DNA of 64,000 bases from Laburnicola sp. R22_1 (GCA_014281115.1 JACONQ010000001.1:1364001-1428000), one strand, 5' to 3'. Shown: positions 11,243-22,960, counted from the first letter of the stretch. Notes: generated from the letters alone by a model not told the origin. Translations and numbers: made by a program.

Positions 11243-12213
11243 ATGCTGTATCTTGTAGGGCTTGGGCTCGCGGACGAGAAGGACATCACGGTCAAGGGGC
11301 TGGACACTGTCAAGAAGGCGGAGCGCGTGTATCTGGAGGCGTACACGGCGATTCTGCTCGTGGAGAAGGATGTGCTGGTGAGTGCATAGCCGCGGATTGT
11401 GCGAGGAAGAGCAAGAGGCTAATTATCACGGCAGTAGGAAGGCTTCTATGGCCGCGAAGTCATCCTAGCCGACCGCGAGATGGTGGAGTCCTCTAGCGAC
11501 GATATCCTCAAAGACGCCGATACCGTGGACGTCGCATTCCTCGTAGTCGGAGACCCGTTCGGGTGCGCCCACCTCTTGTCCATCTGCAACCCATTGCTGA
11601 CGCATACTCCAGAGCAACAACGCACACCGATCTCGTCCTCCGCGCCCGCGAACTCTCCATCCCCACGCGCTCCATCCCCAACGCCAGCATCCTCACCTCG
11701 ATCGGCACCACCGGCCTCCAACTCTACAACTTCGGTCAGACCGTGTCAATGGTCTTCTTCCTCGACAACTGGAAGCCTGCCTCCTTCTATGACCGCATAC
11801 GCGAAAACGTCTCCATTGGGCTGCATACGCTCGTCCTTCTCGACATCAAAGTCAAAGAACAATCGCTCGAGAACATGGCGCGCGGCCGGAAGATCTATGA
11901 GCCCCCGCGGTATATGACTGTCGCGCAATGTGCGCAGCAGATGCTGGAGATTGAAGAGGAGGTCAAGAAGGAGGGCGTGTATACACGGGAGAGTCTTGCG
12001 GTGGGCGTTGCAAGGGTAGGTGCGGAAGATCAGGCTATTGTGGCGGGCACATTGGGCGAACTGTGTGAGGCGGATCTGGGCAGGCCGTTGCATAGTCTGG
12101 TGCTGCTGGGACGCAGGACGCATGATCTTGAGAGGGAGTTTTTGGAGGACTTCGCGGTGGACAAGGAAGGCTTCCATAGGGTGTGGAAGAGGGATTATGA
12201 GGGGAAGGGGTGA
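11243..12213 (+). CDS. DPH5: Diphthine methyl ester synthase (diphthamide biosynthesis)
   Basis: 286-aa SAM-dependent methyltransferase that methylates the 3-amino-3-carboxypropyl-histidine intermediate on translation elongation factor 2 on the way to diphthamide. Exons: 11243-11377, 11438-11562, 11613-12213; introns are 60 and 50 nt. The protein starts with the typical [20 protein letters not shown]. It carries [20 protein letters not shown] (SAM-binding loop, reconstructed across intron 2), then [20 protein letters not shown] and the [23 protein letters not shown] family segment. It ends with [23 protein letters not shown]. Length and motif order agree with fungal and yeast Dph5. It is cytosolic and housekeeping. 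Confidence 0.96.
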
Positions 12214-15200
12214 GTTGGGTGAGCGTTGACGCTGCTCGGTGCATCTACCTAGCTCTTGGTCGGTTGTCGACCAGCTGGCAGATGTGCTGTGGGGACTAGG
12301 CTTCCTGATCACCGTATACACTAACTTTTCCTGATGATTATCAGCCATCTGTTACCGAACATCCCTTCATCACTGTGTGCTGCTGCTGCTTATCATCATC
12401 ATCACCACCGTCTATCTTGATCATCGTTCGAACCCTCCACTTTTTGTTTCCTACGTATATAAACCGCGGCCATCTATGACGACTTCCAAAGGGCTTCCAG
12501 TCATCTCCCCTCACATCTCCGATCATCTTCGCGCACCAAGCAACTAAAAGAAACCAATATACCACCAATTCATGTCTTGGTCTTCGTGCTTTTCTCTCCG
12601 CCAGAGTAACAGCAGTGTTGTGTTATGAGCATGTTTGCCTCCAGTCCAAAAGCATGGAATGTTAGACGCATGGGCTCTTTCTCCAGCTCTCTATCTACGA
12701 AAAAAACACATCGATCGAAAGGCGACCTCACTCTCGCAAATGGGCACTACTTGACTTTTACTCCTACACGCACGACACCCGCTACTGGTTAAAAATTACA
12801 GCGAGACCAAGTGATGGGATTACCGGTCAAGGATAGCCAGGCTAGAGAATGACATGTCTCTTGGTCCTCACTATATTAAATTGAACCAAGCGGACTAAAA
12901 CCCAATGTTCAGACCAGCTATGTTCTGTTTCGCGGTCCACGCGCCTCATGGCTGCTTTCTTGGTTGTGCGGACATCACTTGGAGAACAAGCAAGCGATGT
13001 GGATTGGGTACAAGAAAGCGCAGGAAAGAAGTCATGTTTGGTTCAAATTCCAACTATCGTCTCAATGCTAGCGGTGTGTCTGGTCTGTGGGTTTCAAAAG
13101 CTGGGAACTATTCACACGATGGGCACGGACTGCACGACATAAAAGCGTTGACTTCGTCTTTTGTCTTTTTTCTCTTCCACACTTTACACCTCAGTTTCCG
13201 GTTGCTTCTCTAAAAAATGGAAGACATGGGCCGTATGCAGTGTGGTTTTCATTCGCCTGTGCCGAGAGAGTACCTAAGGTATACGAGTTTGACTATTACC
13301 TCAAGGGTGACTTTGGCGCTCTGGTCATGAATAGTTTCATGCTTCGAAAGAAATATGAAATCGACCATGGGGTGAAGATTTCATACCAAAACTTCTGGCA
13401 GAAGTTAGATATGTTTGGAGCGAGAAGGTGGAAAAGACTATACGATTGTGAACAAAGCCCTGGACCGGAATATTCCAGAAGTCAGAAGTTCCTAAATGCT
13501 TCCAAGGTTTCGAAAGCCGGTGCCACATTAGCGATGGTCTATTTGTCCCCTTCGATTTTGAAGTAGGAGCGCTAAAATTCTTGACTACCATTACACATGC
13601 GCATGCTAGAAGCACCATATATGTTAGAAGTCGAGTACGTGCCCTGTCAAACTCGACATATGTAATATATCGACCCGGACACCCTACAATTCGCCGAAGT
13701 CACTCAAATTGTTGAACACCTGCTACATGGACCGTCTGTTTGTTGGTAGCTAACTTCCAGAGTTTGTTACACGTGGGTTTTGTTGTTATATCAGGCGCCT
13801 GGATCAAACACTCCAAAGGACGGGTTGTTGGTCTATCCAAAGCGAACGAAAGCAATCCATATATTTATCCCGGGTGCGCTTCCAAAATGGTTACGACGGT
13901 GGATCATGAAGAGCTTGAGTGCGATTTTCATACCTATGTGTACCGACGCTCCTGACACCATTTTGACGTTGAAGTAACCTTCCCTATCTCCATTTCACTA
14001 TGTGGGTGGAAGCGTTTCTTCTCTTTCTCCCCTCTAGCATTTCCAAAACGTCAATGCCATCATGCATGTTTTTGTATCACAAAAAATAATCCACGAACTT
14101 GTTATGGGCTGGTGAGCCTGTGCTCGAAACCCAACTATGTTCAGCGAAAAGTTAACAAGATACGCATCATGTTCTTGCAAACCTGGTAGCAGCAGAAATA
14201 TTCAGTTGCACGACAGCTCACATTCTGATATCTAATATCGAATTGATTGTCTCCAAACCTCTTAAGATGAGCCAAATGGGAAACAGTGTTTCGATATCTG
14301 CCAGTTGTATTGCATGGATGGAAGCGTTCGACAATGGAAATTACGAATCCATGGATTCCTTTCAATCGGACGCTTCTGGTCTACAATCCTCTTTGAGCGA
14401 ACCACTAAGATCACGAATGCCTGGATTGGTCTTTTGGAAACTCGAATCAAGAGTACTACGCGTACATGTTTGTTCTCCCATTTATCGTGAACGCTGTCTA
14501 AAACAACGCAACGATGAGAACATGGCCGAGGAGATATCCCTTCGACGACCAGTGCAGGATCCAACCTCCCGGGAGAGCTAGAGGCCAGCAAAGATATGAT
14601 CGTCAAAGCAACACGCCGTTGAGTGGAACTAGCCGGTCCACAGGTACTCTGATTTCATTTGATCCAAACCTACCACCTAGGAAAGCGATGTAGTTCATCT
14701 GATCATCAGAGCAGTAATCGGGCCTACGCGTGGCGGCACTTGAGTCTGACGAAGGACGTTCTACCCCGTCTTCCTTTCCGTCTAGGGCTTCCCGTCCACG
14801 AAGCACACCCGACTGTTTTAGCACATGCAAGTGGCAATCTGCTCGAAGACAACACATCCTCCACGCAACCACGCAACCCTACACTACACACACCATCTAC
14901 AGACCGTTGATAGCCCCAAAGTATAAAAAAAAGCCCCCTGTCAAACTGCAAGCTGCATGTGCGCTTTTCATCCGGCATCTGCCGAGCGGCAAGGAAAGAA
15001 AGCTCCCAAAGAAAACGCGTCGCCCCCAAACCCTCTCACCGACGATCCCACCCCCACAATAGTAAACGCGCATGCAGCCCTCGCCCTCGGCACCCACGCC
15101 CACGGCACAACCACTCACCTCGCCTCGGATTTCTTCTGTTGGGACGCACCAGCCACCAGGGTTACTCCCCGCCTACGCTTGTTCAATAGCGTAGAATGGC

Positions 15201-15379
15201 CGTTCTGGGATATCTGCGATAGCAGGCTGTGGTGTTGCACTTGGGCAACGGCAGATAAAGAGATTTTTGCTTTAGGTAAAGAGGTGCGCTATGCAACGTC
15301 AGAGTGTGATGGAAGATCCGGATTTGGCGAGTGATGGCTGACGTTCAAAGCTCAGGCATTGATAATTCGCTTAGCTCTC
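12214..15379. other. Long gene-poor stretch
   Basis: About 3.2 kb after DPH5 with no gene I can defend. Several short open frames occur (13087-13566, 13740-13977, 14243-14581, 14957-15334), but none has a recognisable domain, family pattern or convincing splice partner. There is a small CTG/ATC microsatellite-like run near 12380-12410. Base composition is ordinary until about 15380, where the AT-rich block starts. Confidence 0.5.
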
Positions 15380-15960
15380 CTCCTAACCCTAAAACTTAGC
15401 TAATTTAACTTTAGTAACTAATTTAATAGCTTTTTGTATAGTTAATTTATCTAGTATATAGCGTTAAATTAACTACCTAGGGGTAGAACAACAAAGGCCT
15501 TTATCTTAAATAATATAATAAAAAAAGCAGAGCCCCCTACTTAGTATGTGTCTATAATAATAGGAGGAATAACTACTATTATTATAATCTTTTTACTAGA
15601 AACCTCTTAGTTATAAAAAAACTATACTTTTTTTTAAAAAAGTAATAACTTAAAAAAGTAATAACTTAAAAAAGTAATAACTTAAAAAAGTAATAACTTA
15701 AAAAAGTAATAACTTAAAAAAGTAATAACTTAAAAAAGTAATAACTTAAAAAAGTAATAACTTAAAAAAGTAATAACTTAAAAAAGTAATAACTTAAAAA
15801 AGTAGTAACTTTGAAAAAATTTAAAAAAATAGTAATTTAGTACTTAAAGCTACTTTAAGTGTAGCTACAAAAATTAAAAATTAAAATAATATAATAAGTA
15901 ATTAATTGTAATTAGTAAAACTTATAGTGTTACAATTATATATAACTATTAATAGGAGAG
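15380..15960. repeat. AT-rich, RIP-like block with dispersed-repeat copy A
   Basis: Extremely A/T-rich DNA with abrupt borders. Positions 15461-15545 carry a copy of a dispersed repeat (GCGTTAAATTAACTACCTAG, then GTAGAAC.., then AGCAGAGCCCCCTACTTAGTA). Matching copies lie at 20454-20521 and, inverted, at 46952-47034 and 47431-47517. The next stretch, 15548-15620 (TAATAATAGGAGGAATAACT..), matches 47232-47305. The composition fits old transposon DNA altered by RIP; this is inference. Confidence 0.75.
15636..15811. repeat. 16-bp tandem minisatellite, about 11 copies
   Basis: The unit AAAAAAGTAATAACTT is repeated head to tail about eleven times with almost no variation until the last copy (AGTAGTAACTTTG). 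The uniformity inside otherwise decayed AT-rich DNA implies recent expansion. Confidence 0.9.
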
Positions 15961-16663
15961 TAGAGGTCAGCTACAGGAGCGGCAACGTTGATCGACGATG
16001 GACGGTGGGGGGCTATTCTGGGAACGTGCTTTCCCTTGCTGGTACTGTAGCTAATTGGTAGCGCCCACTTGCCAATTAGACGACGACGCCGCGGGCCGCG
16101 CAATGGTGCTGCTAGCCTGGCAGCCATCCCTGCCCAAGTGGACCCATGTCAAAGGCTCGGTACAGGTTGAAGTCATACTGAAATCAGGTCGCCTCTATCT
16201 CACAATGAAATTTTCCCAATGCTAGAAACTTCTTACCAATGGTGGATGGAGCACACAACTGTAGCATGAGATCACAAGCTGGGCTAGACCAATTCACAAG
16301 CACAAGCAATGCGCAGGGAAGTGACAGGTACAAGTGTAAATAATACATTGTTGTTTGGTAGGCTGACCATCAATGGTGCCCAGCGCATACATGGCGCTTC
16401 CACATGCTTGCATGCATGCCGTTGGGTATCATAGGCGTGTCCTGATTTGAGCACTTCATATCAGCCTCAACACCGTGCGCCGCTGCCCTGGACCAAACCC
16501 AGTCCATCAAAACCCAGTAGAGTACATAGTCGTGAAACTTGGTTAAAACAGTCTGCCGTGATACATGCTGCATGTGCAGCTGTGCTCGAATCAGTAGAAC
16601 GTTACGTGTCCAAGGATGCTTTTCGAAGTCCAGAAAGGCTTGGGAGATGGTTAAGGGTGTTGC

Positions 16664-17269
16664 TCAAGGCCAAGCCTTGTTCAAATGGAGGCCCATGTCC
16701 ATATGCTCAGCGATAGACGAGGCGAACTCTCGGTCTACAGCAGAGCCACTTGAGCGTCGACGTCGCTGTTGTCGAATTTGGTGCTCGGCATCCATGAGGC
16801 GCTCCTGGATCCACTGACGGTACTTGTCATCTGATCGTACGGACTCAGTGTTGAGAAGTTCTGTGAGCGTAGCCTTGATCTCCTTGTTGATCATGAAGAG
16901 CCTTTGGGCATCTTCTGGGTCCGCGATGCTATGGCGATGTCCGACACCTGGTTGTTGTACAGGTATAGGGTCTGTGGTTGTGGAGAACCTCGAGGAGAAG
17001 TCTGGCTCGGGCGACCAGGTTGTGGAGAAGGACGTCTGAGAAGTGGGTGAAGGTGCAACGGATCGGAATTCGGGCGATGTTGTAGACATGGGAGCAGCGC
17101 AGGGAACAGGAATTGACATTCTGCGGCTGAGGGCCTCTTGTTGTGAGGATAGGAGCATGTATTTTTGGATTGAGTTGTGCTGGTATGCGGGTCAGTGAAG
17201 GATTCTTCGTAGAAGTTGCACGGAGGGAATACCCACATCGCTCGTAGGGAACATGGTAGGTGGCGCCAT
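16664..17269 (-). CDS. Hypothetical Ser-rich protein with basic helical C terminus
   Basis: Two-exon model: exon 1 17269-17237 (MAPPTMFPTSD), intron 17180-17236 (GTGGGT..CAG), exon 2 17179-16664 beginning HNSIQKYMLLSSQQEALSRR; 182 aa. The first half is Ser/Thr/Pro-rich. The second half looks helical and charged (INKEIKATLTELLNTESVRS, then YRQWIQERLMDAEHQIRQQRRRRS). I know of no named domain; the composition suggests a fungal-specific regulatory or scaffold protein, which is a guess. It is the only seemingly intact gene in the degraded 12-21 kb segment. The start and the single intron rest on frame continuity only. Confidence 0.5.
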
Positions 17270-18555
17270 GGTATTGTATCTTTTTCGCAGGGACAAGAAG
17301 GAATTGGTAGCAGTCTCGGCGAAGCTGAAAGACACAAAGGTCGCGGTGCGGGGGAAGCTATATAGGCAATAGAATAGGCAATAGAAGCTAGGCTCGAGGG
17401 GAGCGGGGAGCGGGGAGGAGTCTAGACTGCGAGCAAGCAGCTGCAGGAGGGAATTGGCTGGCGCGTCTTTTGGTTGGCGGGGAGGTCGGCGGGGATGGAT
17501 CCGGTAGGGTGATATCAGGGGACCAATCGTGCGATAAGGTTCTGTGTCAGGATACGGGTGCCACAGTAGGCAAAAAGGACGGGCCTGGTGCAGCGCGTCG
17601 GGTGATGGGGGCATGAGCCATGACGTGAAAGCAAAATGCGCATCGGGGGCGGGGGCGGGGGCGAGGGCGTGGGCGTGGGCGTGGGCGGCTCACACAGGTG
17701 CTCAGGGCTGAAGGCGGCCATCCCGCTTTGGTGCGGCGCGGCGGCGTCGGCGCGTCGTGCTTGCCTCTCTGCGAAACCCGCCAAGGCGCCCATTTCGTCA
17801 CCGGCGACGCAGCATCGCGATCGCTCCTTCCACGCCTCGTCGCCTCGCACTCCCACGCCTCTTCGCCTCGCATGCGTCCCTGAACATCTCGCGCCCCTTC
17901 GAGCACCTGCATACTTCCCCTACCTTCTAGGGCCCCCGCATGCTTTTCGCTCTCGAATTTTTTATTCACCTCTACATCACAGGAAGGCAACCATCACCAA
18001 TCCATCGGAGCTGTGACGTCGCGTCGAATTCACATTCTCGGATCACCCGGGGCACAGGATTCTGTTTCATCAGCGACCGCCGCAAGGACATGTCAGACCT
18101 CCGACGTGTCTCCTCATCACCTTTATAAGCACGCCGCCCTCGACAAGATGCTGGAAGATGGCGTCGAAGTACTCTGCCTCAGTGAACTCCCCACCTCTTT
18201 CTCGTTTCTGGTCTGGCGATACCGCCTTGTCCGACCTAATGGAGGCTGGGTTCGTCGTGTTGAGGCCACTGCTATCAAGACACGTTGAGCTTGTATTGAG
18301 ACATTGGACACTGCGCCTCGCAGCTGCACCAAAAGTTTGCCTTGTAAGACGGATCGCTCGTGCTGGTGGTGAATTGTTCCGTGGGGGCTGGAACTCGTAC
18401 CTGAGGTGCACTCATCAAGCTACGTGACCACGAACAACGTGGCTGCTATTGATAACGCCATAAACACTTGCATATCGGAAGTTTTGAGGCGCCATAGCGC
18501 AATCCTTGCATGCCTTTACGTTTTTCCACGAGTCAGGACGTACGAAATTGCAACG
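17270..18555. other. Intergenic; GC-rich hexanucleotide run, no gene recognised
   Basis: Upstream region of the hypothetical gene. It includes a GGGGGC/GGGCGT low-complexity run at about 17643-17690. The long open frames here on both strands are what GC-rich sequence gives by chance. Confidence 0.5.
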
Positions 18556-19882
18556 TCATATGCAAGCAATGATCAGCAAAGAGCAAGGGACCTTGCCATT
18601 TCGCAACGTTTTACCAAAGTGCCTTCTATGGCGCCGTCGATCATGCTTCTCGAAAGTGTTCGACTGGCCTACCTCGACGCCACCTTTGCGCACCACCCTG
18701 GGAACGGGATAGCCAAATAGTGGATGGATGTGAAAGCCTTCGTTGATGGTTGCGATGAGATAGGGGAGTGATGCGGCTTCCTTGTAAGTGATGGTAGGCG
18801 ACATTGCACCCGCCACTGTTGCTTGGTCGATTTCTTGTTGTAGGCGAGCAAGCGAATCAGGATGGGCGGAGAGGTTATACAGGATCGCAGTTAGTGGGAT
18901 AGACACGGTGTCATTGCCTGCGACCCTATGAAAGATCGGTCAGCCTTTGAGCATGTGTCACGGAAGCGGTAAGAACCCACATGGCCACGAAACATTCCTG
19001 CTCGACATCTTGTATCGACCAGTCGTACTTCTCGCCCTTCCCCCACACAGTGTTAAGCATCTTGCCTACCATATCAGTCCTTGTTTCCGTGCCGTTCTGC
19101 ACAGCCTTCATGCGATCAGCCACTATTTACTTCCCAATTACCTTCACCTTGCGGAAGTACATGGCACCTCTGGCAATATTGGGCATCGCCAACATCCACA
19201 CCATGAATGGCTTCAGCCACGTCGGTGCCATGCCCATCATACCTTCGAAGGGCGCTACAGCAGCCCCGGCCGCCATCAAATTATCGACGTCGCGCTCCTG
19301 CTCAAGGAAGCCATAAGCTTTGCCGAAGAAAATCTCGCCGACGATGTCAAACGTGAACCTCCACGTCCAGAGCCCTACGTCCATAAGCTCGTTACTATCT
19401 GCCAGCCGCCCCATCTTCCGCAGAAAGACATCAACAACCTCATCGATATACTTCTCCATCTCCAGCACAGACGTCATGCTCCAGATATTGGCATGGATCC
19501 TCTTCCGCTGCGAATGGAAGCTGTTTGACCGGATGGTGAAGAGATCACGATGCTTGCTGAAGCCCAGCGTGAAGGCATCATAGAAGTCACCCTTCTCGAA
19601 ACCCTTGGTCGTCCAGAGCTGTTTCAATGATGTGGAAGACGCCACGGCGACATGATTTGGGGTAATGCGGACAAACTCGCCGTGAATGTTATGGAGATGT
19701 CGCATGTGCAGCGCAAAATCTTCATGGTAGTAGAGGTAGATGGGGTAGACGGGTGCTGCAAGTGCCAGAAATGGGCCGGGGATCGAAGATAAGGGGTGCA
19801 ATTTCAGGTTATAGATCGTATAACCAAGGATAAACAAGGCGAGAAGGATAACAATATAGACAGCAGAAGACGAAGAAGTCAT
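18556..19882 (-). pseudogene. Cytochrome P450 pseudogene (internal stop, haem region missing)
   Basis: The reading frame starts at 19882 with an N-terminal membrane anchor (YIVILLALFILGYTIYNLKL), the P450 proline-rich hinge (HPLSSIPGPF) and family segments such as HGEFVRITPNHVAV and WTWRFTFDIVGEIFFGKAYG. An in-frame TAA at 19127-19129 then interrupts an otherwise continuous frame (..FRKVKVIGK stop IVADRMKAV..). After it come QDVEQECFVAM, a GTGGGT..TAG intron, VAGNDTVSIPLTAIL (I-helix) and ..NEGFHIHPLFGYPVPRVV. Homology ends at about 18676. No ExxR-to-haem segment and no F-x-x-G-x-R-x-C-x-G motif follows in any minus frame that I could find. The stop fits CAA to TAA, a RIP-type change, but this is inference. 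The original substrate cannot be told. Confidence 0.85.
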
Positions 19883-20400
19883 GCTGATGTTGATGAAGAT
19901 AGAGCAAAGTTTGAGTTGGCTACTCGTGATGGGAATTCCTCAAGAAGAAAACGTTTGCGTTTCTTTTCATATTCGCTGAACGATGGCTCCAATTTTTCTT
20001 TTTAGGGCATACCTCAACCTTAGAGGGTTGGAAGCGCCGAACAACGAGATCGGCAAATTGTTTACTAGTAACATGTCCGATACCTTTCCCGGAGGATTCA
20101 ACAAGAATGCGCTGATATCGCGATGCAGGTGTGGGGCGGTAGGGTTGCGCATCCTGGTGTTGTGGAGTTTCGGGAGTGTGAAAGAGATCGGAGGAGTCGG
20201 AGGGGTCTCTGGCTAGACTCCCCCGAACCCGAATGTTTATCAGCAGGGAACTTGACAAAGCAACTCCAGCAGCGTGGAAATCGCGGTGGACCTCATGCCC
20301 CTCCCATACGGGTGATGGGAGGACCTACTGCCCTTTGCAGATTTACTATGGGGTGTAGCAGCACGAAAAGAAAACAATCGTAACAACTAACATGTTTTTA
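19883..20400. other. Intergenic, nothing recognised
   Basis: Region upstream of the P450 remnant; ordinary composition, no supported gene. Confidence 0.5.
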
Positions 20401-20640
20401 TTAGTAAGGAGGGGTCGAATTTTTTTTCGGGCGATATATAACTTAATTATGTGGCGTTAAATTAACTACCTAGGGGTAGAACGAGAAAGGCTTTCATCTC
20501 AAATAACATAACAAAAAAAAAGGTTAATTATAAAAGGGGTGTTTAGTGCTACTTTATCTAGTTTAAAATTAAACTATTTACTGTAGCTTAAAAAGTAAAA
20601 TTAAACACATATTAAGCACCTGGCAGTAACAAGACTAAAG
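20401..20640. repeat. AT-rich block with dispersed-repeat copy B
   Basis: Contains GCGTTAAATTAACTACCTAG and flanking sequence at 20454-20521, closely matching copy A at 15461 in the same orientation. C/T differences such as CTTTCATCTCAAATAACATAAC against CTTTATCTTAAATAATATAAT are of the RIP transition type. Confidence 0.75.
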
Positions 20641-20782
20641 AAAACAAAGGAGCAGTCGTCGGACAGCCTCTGCTTACATCACCTCCCTTTCTGCCTCCGA
20701 CACCTAACCCAGCCTCTCACAGCTAAGACGTAACACTGTCCAAGTGTGGCGATAACCGTCTTATGATGCTACAAGGGATTGA

Positions 20783-21064
20783 TCACAAGCGAACAGGGGC
20801 GGGATCCATTGATCTCCCGCAAGATGCGGTGCCGAGCGCGAGAACAAAGAGTGTCCAAGCAATTGCAAGAAAAGATCGAGCCGTTTTCCGATCGAAATGA
20901 TGGTTTGGTGTAACATTTTCTGAATCGGGAATCTGCTGTATGATCCCTTGAAAAGTGATTGAACCACCGAATATGGAGATCATTATTGTTGCGCGGAAAA
21001 CATATTCATAGATTTTAACTAGTCGGTAAGGTTCGTTGGTGGAGAAAAAGCGTGCGTTCGCCAT
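20783..21064 (-). pseudogene. Truncated gene for a fungal multi-pass membrane protein
   Basis: The frame from the ATG at 21064 encodes 93 aa. It has a coherent N-terminal module (MANARFFSTNEPYRLVKIYE, then a hydrophobic ATIMISIFGGSITFQGIIQ, then a second hydrophobic helix SFLAIAWTLFVLALGTAS) that looks like the start of a Pezizomycotina-specific membrane-protein family. After TAS the frame degenerates (CGRSMDPAPVRL, stop). No continuing exon is visible before the AT-rich copy B begins about 140 bp further on. I read it as a gene cut off near the repeat. It could still be a short real gene. Confidence 0.5.
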
Positions 21065-21575
21065 TTCAGTGGTCTGGATGCCTGCACAGGTCGCCCTGGT
21101 AGAAGACTTTATCGGAAATGGTGCATAGATTGAGTTTAGGATGATAATATAACGGCTGTGAGTTGACGGACTTTCAACCAGATGCATAAGCTTTCGACGC
21201 ACCTACTGCCAGCCAAAGCGAGGCGCTCGATTTGATTTAGTCCTACCATGCTCAACAAAGGTGTATTGAACTGTTCCCATCGGGCGGGTTCTCCAGGAAC
21301 GAGGCGCGAAGCAAGGGTGTAAGGTCAATATAGGTTGACATCCCCATGAGGTCGTAGGGGAATCAGCGGTGTAACACCTTGGATAAGCCTGTCAGAGTTT
21401 TATGATGCCGCGGCTATGCGGCTAGGATGCTGATTATCTTGTCTTTGCTGCAGCCGGCTATACCAACGGATAATTTCTGTTCTTATGACACATCGTCTGC
21501 ACCATAAACTTTGAAGATATTTGATCCTCTACGCCTTATTCAGTATCTCCGGGTATCTCACCAGACACAGCATGC
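21065..21575. other. Intergenic, nothing recognised
   Basis: About 500 bp between the truncated gene and the transporter; no supported feature. Confidence 0.5.
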
Positions 21576-22960
21576 TCATGGACTGCAGGGCTGGGTTTCC
21601 ACAGAGCCAACATCACTTCTTCTCCGTCCCTCGCTATCATCCTGGTTGTCCCCCAGCAGACTGCTTTCCTCGTCAACCGCGTTGATCCCTTTCTCCGCAT
21701 TCTTCTGAAGGCTGACCCAGACTGCCGCACCAATGATTAGCATAGCACCAAACAGACTCTCAACTGGCGGCGTCGTTCCCCAGATGAGACGCTCAATGAT
21801 CAGAGCAAACACCAATTGCAAATATGTCAAGTTGGTCGCTCTCCCACCCTTCTCTCTTTGCAGGCCCTCAGTCAACAAGAACTGTAGCGCAAAACCTGTC
21901 AGTCCGATGATGGCAATGAGACCCCACTGGCCTAGGCTCTCGGGCATGACAAAGTGAAGGTCGGGATGCACAAGTATGATGACAGCGGAGCCGAACGTGG
22001 CGATGAAAGCAAAGTACGTCACGCTGACGAGAGAGTGTGCGCGTTTCCCGATGACTCGAATCGTAGCATATGCTGTCGCTGCCCCAAAAGTCCCCAGAAT
22101 CGCAATCAAGGTCGCTATTGTCCGTTGCTGAGCGGACACAGGAAGTAGCACAGGCGATTTACCCCCTGAAATCACGAACGCTAGAAGAGTAAGTGAATGC
22201 CTGTCTGCATCATCGCGTGGCACCGAGGGTTCGCCAGAGATGGGGTCCAAAGGCGCACTGGGGAATAGCCACGGCGGACGAGCAACGAAAAGAACGCCCG
22301 TGAAGGCGATGAGCCCGGCGAGTGCTTCCTTCAGCGTGTATGGTTCTCGTAGCCAAACAAAGCAGACTAAAGCGGTCATGGTTGGAACAACGAAGGTGAT
22401 GACCGTGGCATCGGCGAATTCAAGCCACGAAAGCGAATCTATACAGAATTATCAGCGCCGTTTGGTACATCAGCTTGATAGTCCAGCTTACAGTACAGAC
22501 CGAATAACCCGACGAATCCTGCTGTTCCACGCAACATCAACAATCCCACCACCCCTTGAGACCTAGTAGGAATTTTATTGTACCAGATGTACAGACAGCT
22601 CAAAACAGTCGTGCAAGACATGCGAATAAAGATGATTTGCAAGGCATGAAACTTCGCTTCGTAGTTTGTAGCCAGCAGTTTTGCTGCGGTGCTCATCTGA
22701 TTCACGTTAGCTGATAATTCTGACAAGGTTGAGCTATGCATGTTGCGTACAATAGATCCGCACGTCTGTGCTAAAAATACAAGGAAAAGACCCAAATTTC
22801 TCTCGTAGAAACGTTTCAGTCTCCGGGTCCATTTGTCCGGTTGATGCTCAGAATTAACTTGTACGCCTTGGTCCACACTATCCGCATGCGGCGAGGGTGT
22901 CGAAACATGTTCCTCTTGCGCCGTAACGACCTCGGAGCCGGTGGTGCCGTAAGATCTCAT
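21576..22960 (-). CDS. EamA/DMT-superfamily transporter (SLC35G-like)
   Basis: 443-aa multi-pass membrane protein of the drug/metabolite transporter superfamily. Exon 1 22960-22492, intron 22439-22491 (GTAAGC..TAG), exon 2 22438-21576; the junction restores GLFGLYYSLSWLEFADATV. A cytosolic polar N terminus of about 55 residues precedes roughly ten hydrophobic helices arranged as two EamA repeats. The first repeat includes LLMLRGTAGFVGLFGLYYSL and VITFVVPTMTALVCFVWLRE; the second includes LIAILGTFGAATAYATIRVI and LTYLQLVFALIIERLIWG. The Arg in the third helix (LRG) and the ATV..VPTMTAL stretch are typical of the SLC35F/G-like branch. The C-terminal tail is acidic and serine-rich. The substrate is unknown. 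It is divergent from the CoA-transferase gene. Confidence 0.9.

Noticed and set aside
13087..13977. Open frames of 65-159 codons in the gap after DPH5
   Set aside because: No recognisable family, frames do not join through plausible introns, and start contexts are poor. Kept only as a note that something degenerate could be here.
15461..15950. CRISPR-like array suggested by regular repeats
   Set aside because: The 16-bp units are head-to-tail without spacers and the genome is fungal; it is a minisatellite.
17636..18016. Frame starting with a glycine/valine repeat
   Set aside because: Arises from the GGGGGC/GGGCGT low-complexity run; no protein-like sequence follows.
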